NCBI GenBank assembly: GCA_002337145.1
Contig: DDFK01000001.1
Span: 62,001-126,000 of the forward strand
Direction: 5' to 3'
Source: Chitinophagaceae bacterium UBA1930
GTDB taxonomy: Bacteria; Bacteroidota; Bacteroidia; Chitinophagales; Chitinophagaceae
Length of the DNA stretch: 64,000 nucleotides
Every line of letters begins with the position of its first letter. The first letter of the stretch is position 1. Positions 1 to 8,266 of this stretch are shown here, piece after piece. Both the position numbers and the translations under genes were made by a program. The notes below the pieces were generated by a model. That model saw only the letters and a program-made list of their open reading frames with translations, had not been told where the DNA came from and ran no database searches.

Positions 1-1283
1 AGGATGAACTTGTTACGGTTGGTAATGATGCCTTTCTGCATCGGCTCATCGGATATGTCTACCTGCACGGGTTTGCCTGTCAACCGGTCACCTAAGCGTA
101 TACCAATCGGTGATAAGGAAGACTGGTAGTTGGTTTCCAAATTCAAAAAACAGACTGCCTGTTCAATGAACGTATCAAAGGAGTCATTTATGGGAAAATC
201 AGCTTCGTTACCAGGTAAGCCTGCCCACCATATTTGTGCCACACCATCTGTTTCCTGTTTGGGCACTGCATCCATTTGTGCGAGTGAAGAAGAAACCAAA
301 TTGCGTATATCCTTTAACTCGTCTTTGTTATCCGTCCAAGCCACCACATTGTAATGTGCCTTGATGGGTTGCTTCTGTGTGCCGATGGCTTCGTTCAAAA
401 AATCATTGACTGCATCACGGCTAATGGCATTTTCCCTGCTATAAGCTGACAATGATTGCAGCCTCAGCTTCTTGCTTTCCAGTTGCTTGATAGTCTTACC
501 TGCATCATCAATAAAAAGGTACTGGTTGTAGATATGGTTGCAGGGAAGCAACAGTCCCAATGGTGCGGCAAAGCCGATGGAGAACTTTGTTTTATCAGTA
601 CTGTATTTATCATAGTTGATACGCGAACCACATAATGCAGGCAGGTCATTCACATCCGACAAAGAATACAACTGGCAATGGTTGTCCCCGATACGCAGCC
701 CGTCTTTGAGATGGATATCCTTTAGATCATTGCCACCGAGCAGACAATACTGTTCGATGGATTGTAGCAGTTCATCATTGCTTAATGGCTGCAACTGTAC
801 GAAACGGCTATCGCTCAGTATCCGTTGGAACTGCCCCACACTGTCCAGAAAATCATTGACAAACTGTGCATTCAAGCTTTCACTGGGAACGAGGTTCTTT
901 CTTATCAATGTAGAGAACAGTGAACTGCTCTGTTTTCTGCCCTTTGGTTTCTTAGTTAAAAAGATATAGCAGCGGTGGTGCAGGTAAGGCCGTTCATTGA
1001 AGAAGCGTTCACTTGACCTTGATAAATAGCTCTGCTCTTTCGCAACAAAATCCGCTTTGTACCCTTCCTGCGTGAACCAGTCCTGTTTGTGGAAGATGGA
1101 ATGTTTGGGGAGTACCTTGATGGCTTTGATCCATGCCTGGTGGAAGGCTTCATATTCTTCGTTCGATAGAGCAAAGAGTTCAGGCAGCATCACCGCAAAG
1201 CCAACGGTGATGTCCCCTTGCTTGGAAAGGATACAGTTGCCCTCCACTTTGTACACCGGTAATATGTTTTCTATTTCAACCAT
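1..1283 (-). CDS. traG: TraG conjugation ATPase (VirB4-like), N-terminal part
   Basis: Reading leftward from an ATG at 1283, about 427 codons stay open to the window edge. The protein begins MVEIENILPVYKVEGNCI and contains NERPYLHHRCYIFLTKKPKG, the typical opening of the Bacteroides TraG family. These are cytoplasmic ATPases that energise the mating-pair (type IV secretion) apparatus. The last visible residues, ITNRNKFI, lie just where the family normally enters its Walker A loop, so the catalytic half is outside the window. The start overlaps the end of traF by 13 bases, indicating translational coupling in a tra operon. Family assignment is by recognition of the N-terminal region and gene order; the motor motifs themselves cannot be seen here. 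Confidence 0.85.
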   Translation of the reverse strand, partial: MVEIENILPVYKVEGNCILSKQGDITVGFAVMLPELFALSNEEYEAFHQAWIKAIKVLPKHSIFHKQDWFTQEGYKADFVAKEQSYLSRSSERFFNERPYLHHRCYIFLTKKPKGRKQSSSLFSTLIRKNLVPSESLNAQFVNDFLDSVGQFQRILSDSRFVQLQPLSNDELLQSIEQYCLLGGNDLKDIHLKDGLRIGDNHCQLYSLSDVNDLPALCGSRINYDKYSTDKTKFSIGFAAPLGLLLPCNHIYNQYLFIDDAGKTIKQLESKKLRLQSLSAYSRENAISRDAVNDFLNEAIGTQKQPIKAHYNVVAWTDNKDELKDIRNLVSSSLAQMDAVPKQETDGVAQIWWAGLPGNEADFPINDSFDTFIEQAVCFLNLETNYQSSLSPIGIRLGDRLTGKPVQVDISDEPMQKGIITNRNKFI

Positions 1284-1585
1284 TGGAATATTTTTTTTGA
1301 ATGGATCCTGATATAATCCGGCAGGCCTTTCTTTGCCGCCTTCTTCAACAGACCGTACTCACCGTACTTGTTGCTCATCGCATACACTTTCATAAACAGA
1401 CCTGTACCAAGGACAGCAATCACAACCAAACACAGGTACATGTTCACGCCGCACAAATAGAAGATTGCAAACACGATCAACAGTACGACCAACCCACCAC
1501 CGAGCCACCAGATATACTGTGCCTTCAAGCCTTTGAATTCAATGGGCTTGTTGATGCCCTTGTTGATATGGTACACACTGCTCAT
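1271..1585 (-). CDS. traF: TraF conjugation protein (DUF4133)
   Basis: A 104-residue membrane protein starting MSSVYHINKGINKPIEFKGL, the characteristic N-terminus of the Bacteroides TraF/DUF4133 family. Two adjacent hydrophobic segments (about residues 28-45 and 50-68) are followed by a basic tail. That layout resembles VirB3-like small inner-membrane components that sit beside the VirB4-type ATPase. I chose the ATG at 1585 because the frame is open further upstream only in non-family sequence. This ATG overlaps the stop of traE in an ATGA arrangement, and the traF stop overlaps the traG start. The order traE-traF-traG matches conjugative transposons of this phylum. Confidence 0.9.
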   Translation of the reverse strand: MSSVYHINKGINKPIEFKGLKAQYIWWLGGGLVVLLIVFAIFYLCGVNMYLCLVVIAVLGTGLFMKVYAMSNKYGEYGLLKKAAKKGLPDYIRIHSKKIFQWLK

Positions 1586-1893
1586 ATACCAAAGAATGAT
1601 TTGAGTACCGTTGCCACGATCACAAGGAAAACACAGGAACCGAACCATGCAGCCGCCACCTTGCCCGTGTCATGGTCACCGTGGTTCCATTTCGCATATA
1701 CCTTAATGCCACCGATCAGCCCCAGTATCGCACCGATGGCATACATGAGATTGGTTCCCGTTGCGAAATAGCTTTTCACCTGTGTCGTTGCCTGGTTGAT
1801 ACCTGCATTGCCATCTGCTGTCTGTGCATGTGCAAACACGGCTAATACTATTGCAGCAACGGACAACCAGAATTTGAGTTCTATCTTTTTCAT
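1582..1893 (-). CDS. traE: TraE conjugation protein (DUF4134)
   Basis: A 103-residue protein with an N-terminal signal-like segment (MKKIELKFWLSVAAIVLAVF, then AHAQ). A core GINQATTQVKSYFATGTNLM follows, then two hydrophobic helices (about 47-63 and 82-98). This is the DUF4134/TraE family, a VirB2-pilin-like small membrane protein of Bacteroidota conjugation systems. The start is the ATG at 1893, where the signal peptide begins; the frame upstream is not family-like. It ends in a 4-base overlap with traF. A strong inverted repeat lies about 20 bases upstream and could set the level of this gene relative to the one before it. Confidence 0.9.
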   Translation of the reverse strand: MKKIELKFWLSVAAIVLAVFAHAQTADGNAGINQATTQVKSYFATGTNLMYAIGAILGLIGGIKVYAKWNHGDHDTGKVAAAWFGSCVFLVIVATVLKSFFGI

Positions 1894-1915
1894 ATCACTT
1901 TTTTTATATTTTAAA

Positions 1916-1972
1916 AACAACTCCATCATTCCTTTCACGCAATTGGGTTTCCTGCCGGGTGATGGAGTTGTT
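1916..1972 (-). terminator. 13-bp perfect inverted repeat before traE
   Basis: Positions 1916-1928 and 1960-1972 are perfect 13-bp inverted repeats around a 31-base loop. In the minus direction the second arm is followed by a short T run (TTTTT) and an A/T stretch leading to the traE start. It sits just after the stop of the upstream membrane-protein gene. It may be a weak terminator or attenuator, or an RNA-processing stem that makes the upstream gene and traE differ in level. Only the symmetry is seen; the role is inference. Confidence 0.5.
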
Positions 1973-1975
1973 GTA

Positions 1976-2398
1976 TTAATCATTCCACAACCCTTGCAGT
2001 TCCTTTTTTGTAATTGTGATGTTGCATTTCGTGAGCGCTTCATCAACGATCAATGCAAGTAGCACATCTTGTAAAGCTGCGTCCTGCAACCCACTATATT
2101 GTTTGGATAACCGGTGCAATGCAGGCAGTATTTCTTCTTTCCCTAACTCCTCTGTTGCTGCCTGTAAGAAATATGCCTGCACTGCATCGGTATAAGATCG
2201 TGCGAGAAAATGATTGGGGTCTTCATGTGGCGGCAGCGGCTTAGCAGCCCCAACCACCGTAGCTGGCTGTAAGGTTTGTATGTTCAAGATGGCTTTGATG
2301 TCGTTGCGGTAGAAAAGAAAAACAACTACTGCATAATAGACTACCAATGCGAGTAAGAGATAAGTGGCAAACTGTTGCCAGGAAATGGAGGATAACAT
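1976..2398 (-). CDS. Hypothetical membrane-anchored protein of the tra operon
   Basis: A 140-residue protein with one N-terminal transmembrane helix (about residues 10-30, rich in L, V and Y). A polar, mostly helical cytoplasmic or periplasmic tail follows. No enzymatic motif is visible. It is the first gene seen in the minus-strand tra run, 82 bases before traE and separated from it by the inverted repeat. Bacteroidota conjugative elements often carry a small, poorly conserved gene in this place, but I do not recognise a named family. Its ATG lies directly against a 9-bp inverted repeat that could form a stem over the translation start region. A role in transfer is inferred from position only. 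Confidence 0.7.
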   Translation of the reverse strand: MLSSISWQQFATYLLLALVVYYAVVVFLFYRNDIKAILNIQTLQPATVVGAAKPLPPHEDPNHFLARSYTDAVQAYFLQAATEELGKEEILPALHRLSKQYSGLQDAALQDVLLALIVDEALTKCNITITKKELQGLWND

Positions 2399-2441
2399 AA
2401 CTGCTTATTTAAAGATTAAGAAACTTGTTCCTTAAGCAGTT
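2399..2441 (-). promoter_or_regulatory. 9-bp inverted repeat abutting the tra start codon
   Basis: AACTGCTTA at 2399-2407 and TAAGCAGTT at 2433-2441 form a perfect 9-bp inverted repeat with a 25-base spacer, immediately upstream of the ATG at 2398. On the minus-strand transcript it would be a stem ending at the start codon. On DNA it could be a dimeric repressor operator between the divergent tra and KAP-NTPase genes. No clear Bacteroidota -7 box could be fixed by eye. Confidence 0.35.
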
Positions 2442-2612
2442 TGGTTTGATAGTGTAAAAATAGAATAGCAAATCAGTGTACTTGATTGATCTCTGTCAAC
2501 CAAATGAAACTAGTAGTTGATATATGTCAATTGCTGTCAATGGGTTTATTATATTACATCTGGGATAACCCTATTTCACAATGCAACAATAACCAACCCA
2601 ATAACACAAAGC

Positions 2613-4079
2613 ATGGCAACAGAAATAATACCCGAGCTGATAGAAGAAGCGGCGTTTCACTTCAAGAACCATTTGAACCTGGATAGCAATGAAAGGATTC
2701 TTTTCTCGGGTAAATTCGGAAAAGGCAAAACAACCTTCTTAACAGAATTCTTCAATCAACAGGAGCAGTATGCAGGCGGTGAACTGTATGATACAATTTT
2801 TCTGGACCCAGTCAATTATACCGTTTCTTCAAATGAAGATATTTTCAAGTATATCAAGTATGACATTCTATTGCACTTATTGATGCAACGCAAAGTAGAA
2901 TTGGAAAACATTCAATTCACATTTCAAGAGGCAGCACAATACTATTTGGCATCCCATCCATTTAAGGCAATTGGTGGTTTACTTAGTTATATACCTAAAA
3001 TCGGAATGTTGATTGACGAAGTAAAACCTGGTCTAGAAAAATTGCATGAAAAAATACTTGCATTAAAGAAAGATACCGAAGCTGTAACTGAAGATAACAA
3101 GGCCAGTAATTTCTTACAGTTGCTACAGGAGCAGCCATATTCTATTTATGAAAATGATGTCATAACAGAGCTGATAAGGAAGTTGCTATTACAGAACAAT
3201 GGTAAACAGAATGTGCTGGTCATTGACAACCTTGACCGTATTGATCCAGAACACATATTCAGGATATTGAATATATTTTCCGTTCAGATGGACTACAGTC
3301 TCTGGCAAACAAAAATGGACAAGTTCAATTTCGACAAAGTGATTGTCGTATGTGACATCCACAATGTCCGAAACATTTATGCGAACAGGTATGGTACCAA
3401 CGTTGACTTTAGTGGCTACATTGACAAATTTTACTCAAGTGAAATTTTCTATTTCCAGAACTATGAACCTTTGAGAAAGGCACATCATAATATCTTGAGG
3501 CAATTGAGTTTCATTGACGAGCAGGAAAACAAGAAGGGGCTCAACCAATTGGGAACAGATTTTGGCTTATTCTATTTGGTTACTGCTATGATAATGCAGA
3601 ACCTCGTCTCATTAAGGCAGATGTTGAATTTTTGTGCATCTGAACGGGACCTGCCAGAATTGATAGTGGTATCCAAAAAAGGAAATGGAGAGCGTCAGTT
3701 GTACAATACACCCTTGCTCGAAATGATGGTTTTGGCAAAACTGGTTGGAGGTTATCATGAATTGACCAAAGCCATAGAAATATTGGCAAGCAACAATACC
3801 CAGATCAGCAACCACGAACAGCATTTCAAGCTCCTGGTCAACTTTGAATTGTGGAACAACTTTTCGGAAACATCAAACGGAGAGTATACATGGAGGTTTG
3901 ATGGGCACGAGTTCAGGATAAATATCAACGAAGACTGGGACGACTTTGCCGGAATGACAATACGCAGGTTTGAAAAGATAAATAGTAGCTTCCCTGAATA
4001 TACGCCCAGTTATGCAGTTTATTATAAACTATACAATAAAATCCTTCACGAATTCAATTTACTGAAGTACGTTGAATAA
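2613..4079 (+). CDS. KAP-type P-loop NTPase
   Basis: A 488-residue cytoplasmic NTPase. The Walker A loop GKFGKGKTT is at residues 33-41 and the Walker B/DxDR signature VLVIDNLDRID at about 201-211. This is the arrangement of the KAP/STAND-related P-loop family found in many phage-defence loci. The rest is mainly helical, with no membrane helix or nuclease motif. I chose the ATG at 2613; an upstream in-frame extension to 2517 looks non-coding. It is a single gene divergent from the tra operon and convergent with the three-gene nuclease operon. Known KAP proteins act in phage exclusion and signalling; what this one senses cannot be read from the sequence. Confidence 0.75.
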   Translation: MATEIIPELIEEAAFHFKNHLNLDSNERILFSGKFGKGKTTFLTEFFNQQEQYAGGELYDTIFLDPVNYTVSSNEDIFKYIKYDILLHLLMQRKVELENIQFTFQEAAQYYLASHPFKAIGGLLSYIPKIGMLIDEVKPGLEKLHEKILALKKDTEAVTEDNKASNFLQLLQEQPYSIYENDVITELIRKLLLQNNGKQNVLVIDNLDRIDPEHIFRILNIFSVQMDYSLWQTKMDKFNFDKVIVVCDIHNVRNIYANRYGTNVDFSGYIDKFYSSEIFYFQNYEPLRKAHHNILRQLSFIDEQENKKGLNQLGTDFGLFYLVTAMIMQNLVSLRQMLNFCASERDLPELIVVSKKGNGERQLYNTPLLEMMVLAKLVGGYHELTKAIEILASNNTQISNHEQHFKLLVNFELWNNFSETSNGEYTWRFDGHEFRININEDWDDFAGMTIRRFEKINSSFPEYTPSYAVYYKLYNKILHEFNLLKYVE

Positions 4080-4163
4080 TTCGAATACCTAGCTCTGGAT
4101 TTGCTAGCACGCAGGATGCTAATAAAGCATAATATTTTCAATAGAAAGTAATTGGTTGACTAG

Positions 4164-5243
4164 TTACACTTTGATACAGTGCTTGTCAAAAATTTCTTTT
4201 GCATGGTTCCAGAGTAAAGACCTATACCCTCTATTTTCCGAATTGTTTAAAATGATTTCTTCCCTGTTCTCGCTTAGACCGGTTATTTCATAGTAACTAG
4301 GCACCATCACCTCAAAGACTTTCGGGCGTCCTTTAAATTCAGCACGAACTTCTATAATGTTGGGACGTTTTTTATGTCGAAACTCATATGTCATAGCTGT
4401 GAATCCAAACCCTTTCTTTATCAAATCCTCTACAAATGGTTCTGTACGCAAATTCTTTCCATGCAAAATAGCTTCTGTTATCCCTTCCAATTCAGCTTCA
4501 GTGGCTATTGTTTCCTCATTATTCTCATTATCTTCACTTTCCTTGGAATTTAAAAGGAGTTTTATGTTCAAATTTTTTGTGTCAACAAATTCCCATTCTG
4601 AACCAAGTCCTTTTTTTGCCAATTCATCAAAAAAAATAATTGTGCTTTCTGTTCTTAATAAATCCAAATCTATTGATTCGACAGAAACTTGGTTATGAGT
4701 ATTCTTTATTAATATATCTTTTAGATCCTTTAAATCAGTGGACTTATTCCCATCAATTTCTACCTTCCACACTCCCTTTCTTTGCTCCGACATATAGAAA
4801 TCAAAATATCCAACTTCGTTCTGTAGAAATTGTATTCTTCCTGTTTTTGATTTGGTATACTCTAAGGAACCTCGATACACTTCTTTGCTATCCGCAGTTG
4901 GTACTTTAACAAGGCTGTTAAGTATTTTTCCTTTTTCAAAGTTCCCCCTTCCGATCATCCAATTATAGGAATCAAATAAACTGAAATCTTTTTCTGATGA
5001 TTTTATTACAAAACCAGTTAAGGAGTGCCGTGAATTAATTTGGTAAGCTTCTTTTCTTATCAATTCCAAATCTTCTTCATCATAATATAAACTTGATAGC
5101 TCACGAGCCAAATCTGCCTGACGTTTATTAGTGACAAAAAGGCCTTTTCGTTGAGCAAATTCATTAAGAAACTTGGTATCAGCTATATCTGCGAAAATTT
5201 CTTCTAGTTCGTAGGCTGATGGGTATTCAAAGTTATTTTTCAT
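4164..5243 (-). CDS. Uncharacterised protein, last gene of three-gene operon
   Basis: A 359-residue soluble protein with no motif I recognise. There is an acidic linker around residues 233-250 (rich in E, D, N), which divides it into an N-terminal region of about 230 residues and a C-terminal region of about 110. The latter has a mixed alpha/beta look, with IIEVRAEFKGRPKVFEVMVP. The start ATG at 5243 overlaps the end of the nuclease gene by 11 bases, so the two are translationally coupled. No signal peptide or transmembrane helix. From context it is probably the partner or target-recognition subunit of the upstream PD-(D/E)xK protein. This is inference from gene coupling only. Confidence 0.75.
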   Translation of the reverse strand: MKNNFEYPSAYELEEIFADIADTKFLNEFAQRKGLFVTNKRQADLARELSSLYYDEEDLELIRKEAYQINSRHSLTGFVIKSSEKDFSLFDSYNWMIGRGNFEKGKILNSLVKVPTADSKEVYRGSLEYTKSKTGRIQFLQNEVGYFDFYMSEQRKGVWKVEIDGNKSTDLKDLKDILIKNTHNQVSVESIDLDLLRTESTIIFFDELAKKGLGSEWEFVDTKNLNIKLLLNSKESEDNENNEETIATEAELEGITEAILHGKNLRTEPFVEDLIKKGFGFTAMTYEFRHKKRPNIIEVRAEFKGRPKVFEVMVPSYYEITGLSENREEIILNNSENRGYRSLLWNHAKEIFDKHCIKV

Positions 5244-6159
5244 TGTTTTGTTTTAAGAAAGTTGGTAATTGAGAAAAGATTTCCATATCACGAAATTTAA
5301 CTTTTGTCTTATCAAAAAGGCCCTCAACATCGGGCCTGATTTTCCTAAATTCATCATCCCTATTATATATATAGATAACAAGTTCAACCTTTTTATCTAC
5401 AAACCCCCTATTCAGCAAGAAACTATTCAGTCGCTGAAAGCTCTGGAATGAAAGAGAGCCAAAATAAAAAACTACCCTCTCTTTCAATGCCCCTTTTTTT
5501 GTATATGTTTCAGCCAAAACTATTTTAGAAAACATGTAATCAACAATTAATACCTCTGATCTATCAATTGGGTTTTTATAACGTTCTTCTGAAGGGTAAT
5601 AAAATTTAATATTCGAAGATCCCGCTGTAGTAAGCTTAGATATTGAATCAAACATTGAACACAATCTCAATATCCCATCATTCTCCAATACATAAATCTT
5701 ATTGAGTGTGTGACTTTTAGTCCTTGCCGGAAGCTTAACATTTACTAAACTATCCTTGAATTTTTTCCTGTATTCATCATTGTACTTATCTGTATCAGAA
5801 AACCAAATAACAATGAAACCGTTCTGCAGTATTACTTTCTTAAACTTCGGATAGGTTTCTACGAAGTTTTGAGAGAACCGTATTTTTAAAATTTTGTCGT
5901 CCAATGACTTTATCCATCCTTGCAATAGGGAAGGATTATAACTTGTAGTTTTATATCGTTTAGCCTCCAGAAAGAACCCTTGATCAATATTTCCTCTGAC
6001 ATCATGGTATGCAAGCATTGTATCAATACCGTGAGGTTTGTTATCCTCATTATATACATCAACATTTTTATCTCCAATCTGGGTCCATTTAAATAAAAAC
6101 AGTAACCTGGACGCTTCATCATTCCATAAATCCCCGTTTACACCTTGATCCTCTGCCAT
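5233..6159 (-). CDS. PD-(D/E)xK nuclease-like protein (possibly GapS4a-like)
   Basis: A 308-residue protein whose N-terminal third has a restriction-nuclease-like core. It has GID with D46, then a strand GFFLEAKRYK supplying E65 and K67, then an helix beginning LLQGWIKSL with Q80. This D...ExK...Q pattern is typical of PD-(D/E)xK nucleases that cut DNA. The layout reminds me of GapS4a of the GAPS4 defence pair, but I cannot confirm that without a profile search. The remaining two thirds are unrecognised. It lies 3 bases after the 226-residue gene and overlaps the 359-residue gene, giving a tight three-gene minus-strand operon. It most likely supplies the DNA-cutting activity of that operon. 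Confidence 0.7.
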   Translation of the reverse strand: MAEDQGVNGDLWNDEASRLLFLFKWTQIGDKNVDVYNEDNKPHGIDTMLAYHDVRGNIDQGFFLEAKRYKTTSYNPSLLQGWIKSLDDKILKIRFSQNFVETYPKFKKVILQNGFIVIWFSDTDKYNDEYRKKFKDSLVNVKLPARTKSHTLNKIYVLENDGILRLCSMFDSISKLTTAGSSNIKFYYPSEERYKNPIDRSEVLIVDYMFSKIVLAETYTKKGALKERVVFYFGSLSFQSFQRLNSFLLNRGFVDKKVELVIYIYNRDDEFRKIRPDVEGLFDKTKVKFRDMEIFSQLPTFLKQNNEK

Positions 6160-6162
6160 ATT

Positions 6163-6843
6163 TTAAAGTATTAGTTTTTTAAAAAAAGTAAAATAGTATT
6201 CAAAATTTTCTGCTTCTGAAATTATCTTGATTGAGGAATTCGAACTTACCAATAGACCAAAGCTGTCTTCCTCACTGATTTCAATTTGAAATAGGATTTT
6301 TGTAATGTCGTTTTGATACTTACTCACTAAATCATGAACTGTGTTGTGTTGAAATACATTTCCTGAGAATTTGCCAACAACTCCTTTATGATTGAATTTT
6401 TCAATGGCAATTTCCTCCACCAAAAAATTCAATTTTTTCTTTTTCAGAATACCGTATAGCTTATATGGAGTTAGTTCGATTGGGCGAAGAAAATGTTCAA
6501 ATGAGATTATTTTTTTTAAGACCAATTTAAACTGTGATAAATATGCAGAAGTGCCGAATACATATAACATGTCATTGCCATAATCAATTGAAAATGGGAT
6601 TTCGTGAAAAAGATAAATTATCTTTTTCACAAACTCGTTAGCACTGGGTTCATATTCATAAATATAAGTGGATGTTCGGTTTATTAGTACCCCACTGATT
6701 GATTCCCCATCGATGCTTACTCCATTGAATCCAAACCCATCTTCCGAATACTTTGTTGCTTCAAGCGCATGCAAAAGAACTTCTCCATATTTAGAAAACT
6801 CAGTTTGAAAATGACTAATAAAGATGGATTTTGCCTTCCTCAT
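6163..6843 (-). CDS. Uncharacterised protein, first gene of three-gene operon
   Basis: A 226-residue protein beginning MRKAKSIFISHFQTEFSKYG. It has no membrane helix, signal peptide or catalytic motif that I can identify, and its composition is rich in aromatic residues and lysine. It starts the minus-strand operon with the PD-(D/E)xK protein 3 bases downstream. Upstream lies about 480 bases of AT-rich DNA that must hold the promoter. A sensor, regulator or accessory-subunit role is possible, but nothing in the sequence decides between these. Confidence 0.7.
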   Translation of the reverse strand: MRKAKSIFISHFQTEFSKYGEVLLHALEATKYSEDGFGFNGVSIDGESISGVLINRTSTYIYEYEPSANEFVKKIIYLFHEIPFSIDYGNDMLYVFGTSAYLSQFKLVLKKIISFEHFLRPIELTPYKLYGILKKKKLNFLVEEIAIEKFNHKGVVGKFSGNVFQHNTVHDLVSKYQNDITKILFQIEISEEDSFGLLVSSNSSIKIISEAENFEYYFTFFKKLIL

Positions 6844-7325
6844 TATTATAAAGTTCGTTTAGTTTATACCCTGCTTCCAAAATCAAAGAAGGACATATAA
6901 AACTCTTTCAACAAAGAATTACGTTTAAATTCCAATATTCAATTGCTTCAATATACTTCTTGAAAGAGATGATCTTAATGACCTATGGTCGGGGAAATTG
7001 ATGGTTCACAATCCGAAAATGTGTAACCAGTATAGTGCAATAAAATATTTTTTCGTTCTCCCATGGGTGACGATTTAGGGTTATAAAATATATCCAGCAA
7101 AATCAAAACAGCTGGTTACTCATTGGGGAACTTACAATGCTAATATAGTATATTTTATTTAATTGGTAAACTTTTGTGCAGGTACATGAATCAATACAAT
7201 AATGGAGTCTGGATATTGTTATGCTACATCCAAAAATGAAATGCATAAGTTATTTTCAGATTAAGATCACTAAATAATTGTAAAAACAAACAACCAAAGT
7301 TATTCAAACTCGCAAAACAGCATTA
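6844..7325. other. AT-rich gene-free stretch
   Basis: About 480 bases with no plausible reading frame on either strand. It is strongly AT-rich and should contain the promoter of the three-gene operon to its left and the 3' end of the Crp/Fnr transcript from its right. I saw no clear stem-loop, repeat or attachment-site-like sequence in it. Confidence 0.5.
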
Positions 7326-7892
7326 TTACTTCCTGCTCCTGTACCTACTCAAATGCTCCGGGCTTACCCCAATATAAGCAGCCAGCATCTTCGCGGTAAT
7401 CCTTTCATCACTGAGCATCCATGGATACAACTGCCCCAGCATCCGTAGCCGTTCATCAATTGGCAGGAGCAGCAACCGCACATGCATTTCCGACAGGCTG
7501 TAGTAGTGCTCCAGTATCCTCCTAGCATTGACATTGAAACCTAAGTGCCTGTCGAACACCTGCTGCAGTTGTGCATACGTGATATAGAACACGCGGGTAT
7601 CCACCACGGCCTGTATCGCAAAGGAGGAAGCTGCCTGCGAAAAGAAACTGTGCACGGAAATCATCACTTCATCTTCCTTGTTGTACCAGAGACAGACTTC
7701 CTTCGATCCACTTTCGAAATACACACGCACCAATCCTGTTTGTATGAAAGCAATCCTTTCACAGACAGCACCTTCCTTCAACCAGTGCTTGCCTTTGGGA
7801 ATGGTATACTCCTTCAGCATCGTGCCAAGCATGGCCTGTGCCTCGGGAGCAATTGGATGGATGGACTGCAGGTAAGCAAGTAACGCCAGCAT
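7326..7892 (-). CDS. Crp/Fnr family transcriptional regulator
   Basis: A 188-residue protein with an N-terminal cyclic-nucleotide-binding-like beta roll (about 20-115, including KGKHWLKEGAVCERIAFIQTG). The C-terminal helix-turn-helix is ITAKMLAAYIGVSPEHLSRY (about 163-182). This is the common short Bacteroidota Crp/Fnr form. It lacks the cysteines of an Fnr iron-sulfur cluster, so the ligand is unknown. It follows a small membrane-protein gene with a 4-base gap, and a lipoprotein gene lies just upstream of that, so all three probably share a transcript. Such regulators are often linked to the small membrane protein they control. Confidence 0.85.
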   Translation of the reverse strand: MLALLAYLQSIHPIAPEAQAMLGTMLKEYTIPKGKHWLKEGAVCERIAFIQTGLVRVYFESGSKEVCLWYNKEDEVMISVHSFFSQAASSFAIQAVVDTRVFYITYAQLQQVFDRHLGFNVNARRILEHYYSLSEMHVRLLLLPIDERLRMLGQLYPWMLSDERITAKMLAAYIGVSPEHLSRYRSRK

Positions 7893-7896
7893 AATC

Positions 7897-8256
7897 TCAT
7901 TTTTGAATTTTCACGAATCGTACTACAACACTATAGCACACAACAGCGAACAGCAGGAACGTCAACCACGAAAGCACATTCATGAACGTAGGCTGTAAAT
8001 TGCCAATGCTGTTGATCAAGAACCACGCAATGGACACCAACATCGCCAACAACCCTGTCAATTGCAGAAAACGTAATGAAGGCATTAGTGCAATCAAGCA
8101 GCAGGCAATACCAATAGCCCCAGTAATACCGTACCCCATGAACAGGGGTACGGCATGCCAGAGATAGATGGCGTAGGGGAACGCCACAACATCGCCGCTG
8201 AAAAAAAGCAGGCAGAAGGAGATGCTTTGCATCAATGGATGTGATAGGATTTTCAT
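7897..8256 (-). CDS. Small four-helix membrane protein (DoxX-like)
   Basis: A 119-residue integral membrane protein with four hydrophobic segments (about 10-30, 36-55, 60-80 and 87-110). It has no extended soluble domain. The size and layout match the DoxX-like/DUF family proteins that commonly neighbour Crp/Fnr regulators in this phylum. I chose the ATG at 8256; the longer upstream frame overlaps the lipoprotein gene and is not coding-like. It lies 10 bases after the lipoprotein gene and 4 bases before the regulator, suggesting one transcript. Function is not evident. Confidence 0.7.
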   Translation of the reverse strand: MKILSHPLMQSISFCLLFFSGDVVAFPYAIYLWHAVPLFMGYGITGAIGIACCLIALMPSLRFLQLTGLLAMLVSIAWFLINSIGNLQPTFMNVLSWLTFLLFAVVCYSVVVRFVKIQK

Positions 8257-8266
8257 AGATATAATT

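Noticed and set aside
616..969. Plus-strand open frame of 117 codons
   Set aside because: It lies opposite the traG gene, which reads open and family-like on the minus strand across the whole stretch.
1301..1771. Plus-strand 156-codon frame
   Set aside because: Antisense to traE and traF, whose products are clearly recognised; histidine- and glutamine-rich composition is typical of shadow frames.
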